Positions 55,427 through 63,595 of a stretch of 64,000 nucleotides of DNA are shown here, in pieces. The notes below the pieces were generated by a model. That model saw only the letters and a program-made list of their open reading frames with translations, was not told the origin of the DNA and did not search any database. Source of the stretch: Betaproteobacteria bacterium UKL13-2 (lineage in GTDB: Bacteria > Pseudomonadota > Gammaproteobacteria > Burkholderiales > Usitatibacteraceae); contig CP012157.1 of assembly GCA_001602455.1 (NCBI GenBank), positions 429,733 through 493,732 of the forward strand, read 5' to 3'. Made by a program: the position numbers and the translations under genes. Every line of letters begins with the position of its first letter. Position 1 is the stretch's first letter.

Positions 55427-55693
55427 TTACGAAACACGAAGCTCTTCACGAAGAACCTTACGTAACTTCGCCACCGTCAACGGCTCTTCATCCTTCTTCT
55501 TGGTTTTTGGCTGTTCAAACGCGGCGCGCAAGGCGCTATTGATCATTGTTTGGTAGCCGACGCCCTCTGCCTCTGCCCGAGCACGAAAGTACTCGATGAC
55601 GTCGTCATCGAGCATGATGGTGATTCTCGTCTTGCCAGGTGAGGGCAGCACTGCGCCCCGCTTTCCTTGACTGAAATCGTATTCTTTACGCAT
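55427..55693 (-). CDS. brnA: BrnA-type antitoxin
   Basis: An 88-residue antitoxin. MRKEYDFSQGKRGAVLPSPG is the family opening and KTRITIMLDDDVIEYFRARA, then GYQTMINSALRAAF, forms a ribbon-helix-helix DNA-binding domain. A longer frame runs into brnT and is ignored. The ATG overlaps the brnT stop by 8 bases. BrnA neutralises BrnT and represses the operon. Confidence 0.85.
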   Translation of the reverse strand: MRKEYDFSQGKRGAVLPSPGKTRITIMLDDDVIEYFRARAEAEGVGYQTMINSALRAAFEQPKTKKKDEEPLTVAKLRKVLREELRVS

Positions 55694-55967
55694 GGTAATG
55701 CTCCGTTTCACCCCGGCTGGCCTTGCGCGCAGAAATGAGCCGGATTCGTTCTCCGCGCGGCGTGTGGATGACAACTAATACCCGACCGAGTGAATCCATG
55801 CCCAACGTGATGAACCGCTGTTCACCTTCGGAGTCGGGATCTTCGATGGTGAATGCAAATGGGTCGCGCAGGGCCTGTTCCGCATGAGAAAAGCTAACCT
55901 TGTGCTTTTTAAGGTTTGTCTGCGCTTTATCGGGGTCGAATTCGATGTCCACTCTGACATTATGCAT
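55686..55967 (-). CDS. brnT: BrnT-type toxin
   Basis: A 93-residue RelE-fold ribonuclease toxin. MHNVRVDIEFDPDKAQTNLK, the segment KHKVSFSHAEQALRDP and the C-terminal RGERIRLISARKASRGETEH match the BrnT family, including the catalytic R-x-I/L-S-A-R-x-A-x-x-x-E motif. The frame is intact. The start codon lies inside an operator-like palindrome pair, so the mRNA leader must be very short if ATG at 55967 is used. Confidence 0.85.
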   Translation of the reverse strand: MHNVRVDIEFDPDKAQTNLKKHKVSFSHAEQALRDPFAFTIEDPDSEGEQRFITLGMDSLGRVLVVIHTPRGERIRLISARKASRGETEHYHA

Positions 55968-55979
55968 ATCGTATGCATA
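55961..55979. promoter_or_regulatory. Operator-like double palindrome at the brnT start
   Basis: TATGCATA at 55961-55968 and again at 55972-55979, separated by TCG; each copy is self-palindromic. The first copy covers the brnT ATG. Binding by BrnA through its ribbon-helix-helix is inferred. Confidence 0.6.
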
Positions 55980-56013
55980 TAGTAAATACCGTGGCAATCA
56001 GACCGACTTCAAG

Positions 56014-56033
56014 AATGACGGCTTCTGGCTGAA
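56014..56033 (+). repeat. 20-bp dispersed repeat, copy 1
   Basis: AATGACGGCTTCTGGCTGAA; repeated with one change at 57102-57121. Both copies border degenerate gene material. Confidence 0.55.
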
Positions 56034-56045
56034 TTTGCATCGCGG

Positions 56046-56195
56046 CTAACGAGACAAGCGCTGAATTATTAGACCGTTTCCGGCGTCTATGATTGCAAGC
56101 CGCCGATTGACTTCGTCAACGGTACGCTCAATTCGAGTCTGCACGACCTGCAGGGCTTCCAACAACTCCAGTACCGAACTCTCATTGGGTGTCAT
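56046..56195 (-). CDS. Small coiled-coil-like ORF
   Basis: A 49-residue frame starting MTPNESSVLELLEALQVVQT and continuing RIERTVDEVNRRLAIIDAG, with a leucine/valine heptad pattern over most of its length. AGGAA lies 8 bases before the ATG. I know no family for it. It lies between brnTA and the DUF2442/DUF4160 pair on the same strand. It may be a small accessory or a chance frame. Confidence 0.4.
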   Translation of the reverse strand: MTPNESSVLELLEALQVVQTRIERTVDEVNRRLAIIDAGNGLIIQRLSR

Positions 56196-56259
56196 CGCTT
56201 GTTCCTAGCTAATTGGCAGGGCCGGTTGTAACGGAGCTATTGCTCGAAATCCGCCTCAC

Positions 56260-56303
56260 AAAAAAAGAAACCCCTGGCTGCTGTTTGCAAGCTCAGGGGT
56301 TTT
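56260..56303 (-). terminator. Intrinsic terminator of the DUF4160/DUF2442 pair
   Basis: Read leftward, AAACCCCTG (56294-56302) pairs with CAGGGGTTT (56268-56276) and a T-run follows (56260-56266), just after the DUF2442 stop at 56314. Confidence 0.8.
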
Positions 56304-56313
56304 ATGTTGACGC

Positions 56314-56559
56314 TTAGGCTGGCAAAGATCGGTCGTACAGTGTTTCAGGCGCGATGTCCAAGTTGCCCGGCCAGCACACTGTGCCGTACGCCACATACGC
56401 TTGATTGAACAACTCAATATTCTTGAGTTGGCCAAACACTCCGCGACCAAGGTACGGAACGGTATCGAATACGCGCTTTTCACCGGTATTGAAGACCAAC
56501 TCCAATTTATAACCACTAAGTGGCTTCACAAACGTAACTGATTCCACGAATGCCTCCAT
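56314..56559 (-). CDS. DUF2442-family protein
   Basis: An 81-residue protein. The pattern VKPLSGYKLELVFNTGEKRVFD followed by PYLGRGVFGQLKNIELF and WPGNLDIAPETLYDRS is characteristic of DUF2442 (MAE_28990/PsiF-like small proteins). It lies 5 bases after the DUF4160 gene. The two families are repeatedly found as neighbours and have been suggested to form toxin-antitoxin-like pairs; no activity can be stated. Confidence 0.85.
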   Translation of the reverse strand: MEAFVESVTFVKPLSGYKLELVFNTGEKRVFDTVPYLGRGVFGQLKNIELFNQAYVAYGTVCWPGNLDIAPETLYDRSLPA

Positions 56560-56564
56560 GATTT

Positions 56565-56834
56565 TCAGCGCAGCGGCTCGATTGGGAAAAGCGTTTCACC
56601 TTTGACCGCTAAAGTCCAGTCAGCCATCAGACTCTCTCGATGGATTTCTATCCACGCTTGTACCAACCTCGCTTTCTTGATGGGAAGAGTTCCCGTCAAG
56701 ATTGCGCCATCTTCAATCGAAAACACCGCTTCTTCACTTTGAAATTTCGCATGGATGTGCGGTGAATTATGTCGTTCGTCATGGAAGAAATACATGTAGA
56801 TGACGATGCCATAAAACATACTAATTGCCGGCAT
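56565..56834 (-). CDS. DUF4160-family protein
   Basis: An 89-residue protein. MPAISMFYGIVIYMYFFHDE then HNSPHIHAKFQSEEAVFSIE is the DUF4160 signature with its conserved H-x-P-H-I-H-A. ATG at 56834 is chosen because AAAGGAG lies 6-7 bases upstream; a longer frame adds 22 unrelated residues. Paired with DUF2442 downstream. Confidence 0.85.
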   Translation of the reverse strand: MPAISMFYGIVIYMYFFHDERHNSPHIHAKFQSEEAVFSIEDGAILTGTLPIKKARLVQAWIEIHRESLMADWTLAVKGETLFPIEPLR

Positions 56835-57063
56835 CTGCAACTCCTTTGGATTATGGACAAACCCTTCGGAGGTCGCCCAAAGGGCGAACCCGTTGGGCAA
56901 ACTTTTTGCTGGACTAACAGCAGTATCAGGATGATCCTGATTTATGAAAACCGTGACCAGTACGGTGTAGTGAAATGTGTATTGAGTAGATCAACAGCTT
57001 TAATGTCCAGCAACACGCCAAAACAATGCGAATCTCGGGCCTTTTCCAAGAGAAGACTCACAA

Positions 57064-57297
57064 TTAGACGAGTTTGAACTCGTCATTGGACAGTTGGGGG
57101 CAATGACGGCTTCTGGCCGAACGACACCCTACCTTCGCTGCTCGTTTGTCGCCGTTTGCTTCCGCCGCTGCAATTCCAGTACGGTAGGCGCTTGCTGCGC
57201 CGCCCGCCATCAAGTACGCGTTGCCCAACGAACATCGGAGCAGCGCTGTATCTTTGCCCGTCGCAAGCATCGCTTCAAATTTGTCAATCATCGACAT
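57064..57297 (-). pseudogene. Internally deleted TPR protein remnant
   Basis: The frame starts MSMIDKFEAMLATGKDTALL and continues RCSLGNAYLMAGG, the first helices of a small TPR protein common in betaproteobacteria. It then jumps directly to SAYRTGIAAAEANGDKRAAKV, which in relatives lies about 35-40 residues later, so the central TPR unit is missing. The tail (GCRSARSRHCPQLSNDEFKLV) is not family-like. A remnant or a shortened protein; remnant more likely. The 229 bp to the right (56835-57063) contain nothing I recognise. Confidence 0.45.
57102..57121 (+). repeat. 20-bp dispersed repeat, copy 2
   Basis: AATGACGGCTTCTGGCCGAA; one base different from 56014-56033. It lies within the degenerate tail of the TPR remnant. 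Confidence 0.55.
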
Positions 57298-57466
57298 TCG
57301 GTCGGCTCTTGGTCGTTCGGTTAAAGATAGATTGTGAGTCAATTCAGCTATCATCCGACTTTCGCCAACTCGCACTCAATCGGGCATAAAAATACGGTTC
57401 ATTCGAATCCTTGCCAAACCGCACGAGCAGAGTGCCACCTGCATTCCACACCATCGAGTAACTGAT

Positions 57467-58453
57467 ATGTCTACTGTGATTCAACCGAGCTTGGCCTACG
57501 TACTCACTGCGCCGCGCACCACGCACGATCATGATGTTCCTGTGGTGTTTGATTCGCCTCACAGCGGTACGCGGTATCCGACGGATTTTCATCACATCGT
57601 CGATCCGCTGATGTTGCGTAGCGCCGAAGACACCCACGTCGATGCGCTGTTTGCGGCCGCGCCCGACCTCGGCGCGACCTTGATTGCGGCGAATTTTCCA
57701 CGCAGCTACATCGATGCTAATCGCTCATTGCTTGATATCGATGCCGCGCTGCTCGATACCGCTTGGCCAGGGCCAATTAATGCGTCGCGAAAAACAGAGA
57801 AGGGTATTGGGCTTGTATGGCGGCTGCTCGATACCGGTGAGGCAATTTATGACCGCAAGCTGAGTGTGGCCGAAGTCCAAGCGCGTATCGCCAACTGTTA
57901 CGCGCCGTATCACAAGGCGGTACGTGACGCGATCAACGGCGCACACAAACACTACGGCGCGGTTTGGCATGTGAATTGCCATTCGATGCCCGCCACCTCT
58001 TCGGTGATCTCTGAAGAAGGGCCAGGTATTCAGCGTGCAGACTTCGTGCTTGGTGATCGGGATGGGACAAGTTGTTCGCCCGCGTTTACAACATTTATCG
58101 CGGTCGTTTTGAAGGAAATGGGCTACAACGTAAAGATCAATGACCCCTACAAGGGTGTCGAACTCGTGCGTGCATATTCTGATCCTTTAGAGAACAAGCA
58201 CTCAATTCAGATCGAGATCAATCGGCGGCTCTACATGAGTGAACAGACGCGTGAGCCAAACGATAACTTCAGCAAGCTACAGCAGGACATCACCCGACTG
58301 ATCGAAGAGATCGCGGCTTATGCACATGACAATATGCCTGGGCATCAACATCATCATGATTGCGGCCACGATCACCATCATCACGACCACAGCCACCATG
58401 ACCACAGCGGCCACGGACACCCGCACGGAACTGGGCACAAACATGACCACTAA
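57467..58453 (+). CDS. N-formylglutamate amidohydrolase with His-rich tail
   Basis: A 328-residue zinc amidohydrolase. VVFDSPHSGTRYPTDF is the family opening and HVNCHSMPA the central metal motif. It releases formate from N-formyl-glutamate (or related acylamino acids). The last 40 residues are mostly His, Gly and Asp (13 or more His from about residue 287), a metal-binding tail absent in most relatives. Its stop overlaps the start of the next gene, another zinc hydrolase. Confidence 0.88.
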   Translation: MSTVIQPSLAYVLTAPRTTHDHDVPVVFDSPHSGTRYPTDFHHIVDPLMLRSAEDTHVDALFAAAPDLGATLIAANFPRSYIDANRSLLDIDAALLDTAWPGPINASRKTEKGIGLVWRLLDTGEAIYDRKLSVAEVQARIANCYAPYHKAVRDAINGAHKHYGAVWHVNCHSMPATSSVISEEGPGIQRADFVLGDRDGTSCSPAFTTFIAVVLKEMGYNVKINDPYKGVELVRAYSDPLENKHSIQIEINRRLYMSEQTREPNDNFSKLQQDITRLIEEIAAYAHDNMPGHQHHHDCGHDHHHHDHSHHDHSGHGHPHGTGHKHDH

Positions 58454-59417
58454 AGTTGCCGTGGGAGCGTCACCCTACCGCGTCGAACTCTCACCGCCGG
58501 ATATCTCCGCCTACCGTGCCGGAAACACCGGCGTGGAGTACATCACCACATTCGACTCCGGTGTGGCAGGCCCGCATGTGATGGTCAATGCAGTGACGCA
58601 CGGTAATGAAATCTGCGGGGCAATCGCGGTTGATCGATTATTCAAGATGAATGTGCGGCCCACACGCGGCAGATTATCCCTCGCGTTTGCTAATGTCGAG
58701 GCATATCACGCTTGGAACCCTAAACATCCTCACGGCAACCGGTACGTTGAGGAAGACTTTAATCGTGTGTGGACACCGGCGACACTCGATGGGTCGCGCC
58801 AGTCCGTTGAACTGCATCGCGCGCGCGCGATGCGACCGATCATCGACGACGTCGATCTACTGTTGGACATTCACTCGATGCAAGATCCGCACGGCCCAGT
58901 GATGATCTGTGGCGCACTCGAAAAAGGAATCGCCTTCGCGCGTGATGTTGGCTTCCCGGAATTTATCGTCAGCGATAAAGGGCATGCGAATGGTACACGG
59001 ATGCGTGACTACGGCGAATTTGGCGAGTCGGCGTCAGCGAAAAATGCGTTATTGGTGGAATGTGGCCAACACTGGGAAGCGGCGGCGGCGGATGTCGCAT
59101 GGCAATCGACATGGCGTTTTTTGCGGGCAACCAAGTGTGTTGACGACGGCCTTGCCGAGAGCCAAATTGCCCCGGCGCTAGTGCCTGCACCTAAAGTGGT
59201 TCGCATCACGGATGCGCTGATTGCCAACAGCGCCGACTATCGCTTTCGGGAAGGGACGAAGGGCTTGGATATCATCGCCCGGCGTGGCGACTTAATCGCG
59301 CAGGACGGCGGCAACCCAGTGCTGGCACCTTATGACAACTGTGTGTTGATCATGCCGACGTTGCTTCACGTCACGCCGGGATTGACGGTTGTGCGTATTG
59401 GGCAGCTCATCGCCTAG
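58443..59417 (+). CDS. Succinylglutamate desuccinylase/aspartoacylase-family hydrolase
   Basis: A 324-residue M14-type zinc hydrolase. The Zn2+ ligands His-x-x-Glu are in NAVTHGNEICGAIAVDRL and the third His in LLLDIHSMQDP. ATG at 58443 lies inside the end of the preceding gene (11-base overlap); the longer frame reads the His-rich tail in another frame and is not real. Joint transcription with the formylglutamate amidohydrolase suggests a shared N-acyl amino acid pathway; substrate unknown. Confidence 0.85.
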   Translation: MTTKVAVGASPYRVELSPPDISAYRAGNTGVEYITTFDSGVAGPHVMVNAVTHGNEICGAIAVDRLFKMNVRPTRGRLSLAFANVEAYHAWNPKHPHGNRYVEEDFNRVWTPATLDGSRQSVELHRARAMRPIIDDVDLLLDIHSMQDPHGPVMICGALEKGIAFARDVGFPEFIVSDKGHANGTRMRDYGEFGESASAKNALLVECGQHWEAAAADVAWQSTWRFLRATKCVDDGLAESQIAPALVPAPKVVRITDALIANSADYRFREGTKGLDIIARRGDLIAQDGGNPVLAPYDNCVLIMPTLLHVTPGLTVVRIGQLIA

Positions 59418-59447
59418 CGGCGTCACCGATGCCTTGGTGCCTTGGCG

Positions 59448-60719
59448 CTATTCAGTCTTGCCTGATGGACGAATGCCCAACTGTTTCAACTTCCGATAGA
59501 GATGTGTTCGCTCCAGCCCGACCTTGTCGGCAACGCGTGACATATTGCCTTCTTCGTGTCGAATATGATGCAGAAAGTACTGGTACTCAAATCGTTCACG
59601 CGCCTCGCGCAAGGGCAAATCAAACGGGATGCCGCCCATTGGGAGATCACTTGTGGCAACACTTAAGCCGAGTTCGCCAGCTACGCGCGCCACATCGTCA
59701 GTGGTAATTTCGGTCGAAAGGCTTGTTAATGCGAGTGTCTTAACCGCATTCTGTAGCACCGGTAGGTTGCCGGGCCACTCCAAGTTTCGCAACGCATTGA
59801 GTGCACCCACACTGAAAGAGCGGAGTGGGCATTCGTTTGACTCAACCATTTGTAGCAGCATGGTGTTGGCCAGATCAGGAATGTCTTCGGCGTGTTCGCG
59901 CAGGGACGGGATACGCAACGTGATACCGGACAACTGCGTATAGAGGCTTGAATCGAATTCTCCCGCTTCAATCTTCGGCTGCAATGGGTGGGCGGTTGCT
60001 GCGACCAGTCGCACGTTGAATTTCTCAAGTTTAGTTATGAGTTGTGCAAGACCGCGCTGCTCATTTCGATTAAGCCGTTCGATTTCTTCGATGAATAGCA
60101 CGCCGTCACGGGTTTCGGCGAGTGGGGCAAACGGATTCACCGCCAGCCACGAATGATCCGTTGGCGCGAGCCAGGGCGTATTGCGTAGATGCACCATGCG
60201 GGAGATGAGCTCGAAGCCACAGCCGGTTTCCCCTGTCAACAGCAAGGGCATGCGAAGGCGACTGATTTGATCCAGTCGCTGGCGTAGCTCGGTCATGATT
60301 TTCGCCCGCCCCAAATGCGCAAACGACAAGCCGGGTTTGGCAAGTACACGGCCACCAGCAAGCGCTTTACCAACGGTAGCAACCAGCTTGGGTAGGCTAA
60401 TGGGCTTCTCAAGGAAGTCAAATGCGCCGATCCGCGTCGCTTCAATGGCGGACTCAATCGTACCGTGGCCGGACATCATCACCACGGGCATTGTGAGCTG
60501 ACCGGTTTGCGCCCACTCTTTGAGCAACGAAATGCCGTCCATATCGGGCATCCAGATGTCGAGCAAGACCAAATCAGGACGCGCCTCCCGACGAGCGGCG
60601 CGAGCGGCGCTGGCATTTTCTGCGACACGGACAGAATAGCCTTCGTCCTTCAAAATCTCGAAGAGCAATTCCCGTATTCCGATTTCGTCGTCGACGACCA
60701 AAATATTGTTGGCTGGCAT
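59448..60719 (-). CDS. ntrX: NtrX-like response regulator with degenerate AAA+ domain
   Basis: A 423-residue regulator. The receiver domain has Asp54 in VLLDIWMPDMDG and EKPIS. The AAA+ domain is altered: the Walker A reads TGETGCGFE (Phe169 where Lys is required) and no GAFTGA loop exists, while Walker B-like GVLFIEEIERLN and LREHAEDIPDLA remain. The Fis-type helix-turn-helix VADKVGLERTHLYRKLKQLG ends the protein. It is therefore unlikely to hydrolyse ATP or activate sigma-54 and more likely acts as a phosphorylation-controlled DNA binder. Cotranscribed with ntrY, 30 bases upstream. Confidence 0.88.
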   Translation of the reverse strand: MPANNILVVDDEIGIRELLFEILKDEGYSVRVAENASAARAARREARPDLVLLDIWMPDMDGISLLKEWAQTGQLTMPVVMMSGHGTIESAIEATRIGAFDFLEKPISLPKLVATVGKALAGGRVLAKPGLSFAHLGRAKIMTELRQRLDQISRLRMPLLLTGETGCGFELISRMVHLRNTPWLAPTDHSWLAVNPFAPLAETRDGVLFIEEIERLNRNEQRGLAQLITKLEKFNVRLVAATAHPLQPKIEAGEFDSSLYTQLSGITLRIPSLREHAEDIPDLANTMLLQMVESNECPLRSFSVGALNALRNLEWPGNLPVLQNAVKTLALTSLSTEITTDDVARVAGELGLSVATSDLPMGGIPFDLPLREARERFEYQYFLHHIRHEEGNMSRVADKVGLERTHLYRKLKQLGIRPSGKTE

Positions 60720-60749
60720 GATGGGTTCCTGATTCTCAGTTTAGCGCGT

Positions 60750-62969
60750 CTAGCCGATTTCGCCCGTCGCGGTCGCGATAGGCAAGTGGATGGTGATCAT
60801 CGCGCCTTGCGGAGAGGTGTTCTCAGCAAGAATAGTGCCACGATGTTCCTCAATGATTTTCTTGACAATTGGTAACCCCAAGCCGGTGCCGCGTGGTTTG
60901 GTGGTGATGTACGGTTCAAAGATTCGCGCCATGACATCTGCACCAATGCCGCTACCGTTGTCGGCGACACAAAATGAAACACTCGTTTCATCGCCCCGCG
61001 TCGATACCGTCACGGTTGGCTTCTCAACGCCAGTGAGTGCATCTTGCGCGTTCTGCATGAGGTTGTGAATCACTTGGCGTAGAAGGGCGGGGTCGGCCGT
61101 GATGCGGGGCAGGTTAGGTGCGAGATCGGAGACAAGCGCTGCGGGCATCGATTGGTATAGCGCAAGTACGTCTAGCACCAGCTCGTTCAGATCGACCGAT
61201 TCGGGCTTCATGCGTGAGGCGCGTGAATACAAGCTGAAATCGTCAACCATCCTTTTCAGGGCAGCAACCTGGGCGACGATGGTATGGGTGGCGCGCCCCA
61301 AAATCTCGCGTTCATGTTCGGGTAATTTATCGGCAAGCTTCATCTGCATACGCTCTGCGGAGAGCTGAATCGGTGTCAGCGGATTTTTGATCTCATGCGC
61401 CAACCGGCGTGCCACTTCGCCCCATGCCGCATCGCGTTGGGCTTGAATTAAGCCGGTAATGTCATCAATGACCAGCACGTAGCCTGCGTCTATATCCTGC
61501 GGTAGCTTGGTGCCACGCACCAGTAATGCGCGTTTTGTTGGGGTGCCGACTGCTTTCAATTGCACCGTCGTGTTCGGGTTGGTGTTCTTGAAGTCTTGTG
61601 TCTCGATCATGAACTGCCGCTCCCAGGGGCGTTCGCGCGGGGTTTCTCGCGCCACGGCAAGTAGCTCCGCAATTTCGGCAATCATCGGGGCGAGATTCTC
61701 GTGCTTATGCGCCCACTGCGGTAAGGGCGTGCTCTCCATAACAGCAGCAGAAATGCCGAGCATATCGCGTGCTATCCGATTGACTGAATTTGCACGCAAG
61801 CGCTCGTCGAGAGTGACGACGCCTGATGTCAAGTTACCGAGAATCGACTCCAAATAGACGTTAGCCGCTTCGAGCTCCAACTGTTTCTTGGCCACGACGC
61901 TCGACGCCTCGCTGAGCTGCCGCGTCATCGTGTTGAATGATTGCGTAAGAACTCCAAACTCATCACGGCTCTTTACGGGGTTGAGCTTGGTAAAGTCACC
62001 TCGGGCAATCGCACGGGTAGATTCGGCCAGTGCTGAAAGTGGGGCCGAGAGTCGTTCCGACAGCAAGAACGAAAGTGCGATCGCTGAAAAAAGCGTGAGT
62101 ACCATAGCCAGCGTCAGTGTTAACGCAAAAACACGCTTCAATCCGTCTCTGAGGAGTTGCAGGCGCTGATAATCGCGCACACCGGATTCAACGCTTTGGG
62201 CATCAATGATCACCTCGCGTGGCGCTGACTGCATGATTTGAAGAACGTGTGCTGCTTGAGTGGATGGTGCTGCTGGAATCAAGATCACCACGCGCGAAAA
62301 AATCGCACGCTCACCCAGTGTCTCGGTGAATTTTTGCGGGCCTTTGATAATTGCGTCCTGCACTTCCGCCAGCGAGGGTTTGTCTGGCAGCAGTCTGTTG
62401 CGCGACGTCGATCCATCCGGCGCTGCGCCGATCCAGACCTTCACGGCACCGTCACTTCCGGCGATCAGTACCTCGTCGAAATTGGATTGTTGCCGAATCT
62501 GGCGCACGACTTCCTCCGCATCGGCGGAGGTGTCGGCCACCCTTAACGCCACATCACGGGAGCGTCTGAGCAAATCCGACGCACTTGCATCCAACGCGGC
62601 ACGGCCCAAATTAAGTGCGCTTTCAAAGGCTTGGTCAACCGGCACATCAAACCACGAATCAATTGAACGATTCAAAAATTGGACGGAGATCGCATAAACC
62701 AGCCCGCCGGGGATAACAGCCATGAGCGCAAACACCGCCATCAATCGAAGGCCGAGCTTGGAGCCGAAAACTTGGGTACGCAGGCGTCTGACGAGTGAAT
62801 ACACCTGTACGGCAATCAACCCCAGCAGCCCAATGGTTAGCGCGAGACCGAGACCAAACAGCCAAGGGTAATTCTGCTCAAACACCCCATTGTTACTCGA
62901 TGCACGGAACATCAGCGCGACCAGCGCGATGCCGAGCGCAACGCAACCGAAGACAATCGCACGGATCAT
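60750..62969 (-). CDS. ntrY: NtrY-like membrane sensor histidine kinase
   Basis: A 739-residue kinase. Membrane helices lie near residues 2-20, 35-55 and 75-95 and again about 280-305, flanking a periplasmic sensor region; then HAMP (about 305-360), PAS (375-490), the phospho-acceptor His in RRLAHEIKNPLTPIQL and an ATPase with DNGSGIGADV and GTGLGLPIVKKI. ATG at 62969 overlaps the stop of the preceding gene (ATGA) and opens the first helix. It phosphorylates NtrX in other proteobacteria and responds to nitrogen or redox conditions. Confidence 0.92.
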   Translation of the reverse strand: MIRAIVFGCVALGIALVALMFRASSNNGVFEQNYPWLFGLGLALTIGLLGLIAVQVYSLVRRLRTQVFGSKLGLRLMAVFALMAVIPGGLVYAISVQFLNRSIDSWFDVPVDQAFESALNLGRAALDASASDLLRRSRDVALRVADTSADAEEVVRQIRQQSNFDEVLIAGSDGAVKVWIGAAPDGSTSRNRLLPDKPSLAEVQDAIIKGPQKFTETLGERAIFSRVVILIPAAPSTQAAHVLQIMQSAPREVIIDAQSVESGVRDYQRLQLLRDGLKRVFALTLTLAMVLTLFSAIALSFLLSERLSAPLSALAESTRAIARGDFTKLNPVKSRDEFGVLTQSFNTMTRQLSEASSVVAKKQLELEAANVYLESILGNLTSGVVTLDERLRANSVNRIARDMLGISAAVMESTPLPQWAHKHENLAPMIAEIAELLAVARETPRERPWERQFMIETQDFKNTNPNTTVQLKAVGTPTKRALLVRGTKLPQDIDAGYVLVIDDITGLIQAQRDAAWGEVARRLAHEIKNPLTPIQLSAERMQMKLADKLPEHEREILGRATHTIVAQVAALKRMVDDFSLYSRASRMKPESVDLNELVLDVLALYQSMPAALVSDLAPNLPRITADPALLRQVIHNLMQNAQDALTGVEKPTVTVSTRGDETSVSFCVADNGSGIGADVMARIFEPYITTKPRGTGLGLPIVKKIIEEHRGTILAENTSPQGAMITIHLPIATATGEIG

Positions 62970-63595
62970 GGCGACACGCTCCCGTCTTTTCCGATGGTGA
63001 CTGTCCAGCGATGCCAATCACTGGACAGATTCCACTCGCGCGAGCCAAATGTATTCAACTGGAAAGGCTTGGGTAACTGGGCGGTGTCAAGACGAAAGCG
63101 GATCGCGGCTTCGAATTTGTCGCCCGGCTTGAATTTGCCGCGCTCGGCAATTGTCCACGAGCGAATACGAGACAAAACGCGGCGCACGTCGTCGGCAGTT
63201 GACAGATTTTGCGAGATGCCCGCCGTGTTTAGGCGATATTGCTCGGCCAACGGCAGATAGGAAACACGTCGTTCACGCGTCGCACGGATCGACACTTCAT
63301 CGAGCCAGTACCAGCGACCCCGCGACATTTCAAACTCAACAACGAAATACAGTGGCACGCCCTTGCGAATCGTCTCTAACAGGCTCGACGCCAGCAGTAT
63401 TTCAAAATCAGCATTCAGTTGATACCCGTCTTCGGTGGCATCGAGCTTCACCGACGTTAGCTGCACGCCATCTGCCCGCGCCACGACAGGAAATAGAAGA
63501 CACAGCACGAATGCGACTGCGATGACCAATGCAGATCGACCTCGACCTGTAGGCGAGGGCGTCTGTAGAAATGTGCAATCAGGCGGCTGCGACAT
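62966..63595 (-). CDS. DUF4390 exported protein
   Basis: A 209-residue protein with a signal peptide (RGRSALVIAVAFVLCLLFPV, cleavage near VARA-DG) and the DUF4390 domain (LNADFEILLASSLLETIRKG then VPLYFVVEFEMSRGRWYWLD). Function unknown; it is always between rsmB and ntrY in betaproteobacteria. It overlaps rsmB by 17 bases and ntrY by 4, so translation is coupled. Confidence 0.88.
   Translation of the reverse strand: MSQPPDCTFLQTPSPTGRGRSALVIAVAFVLCLLFPVVARADGVQLTSVKLDATEDGYQLNADFEILLASSLLETIRKGVPLYFVVEFEMSRGRWYWLDEVSIRATRERRVSYLPLAEQYRLNTAGISQNLSTADDVRRVLSRIRSWTIAERGKFKPGDKFEAAIRFRLDTAQLPKPFQLNTFGSREWNLSSDWHRWTVTIGKDGSVSP

Noticed and set aside
58320-58442. Upstream extension of the desuccinylase-like gene
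   Set aside because: These codons are the His-rich tail of the preceding gene read in another frame.
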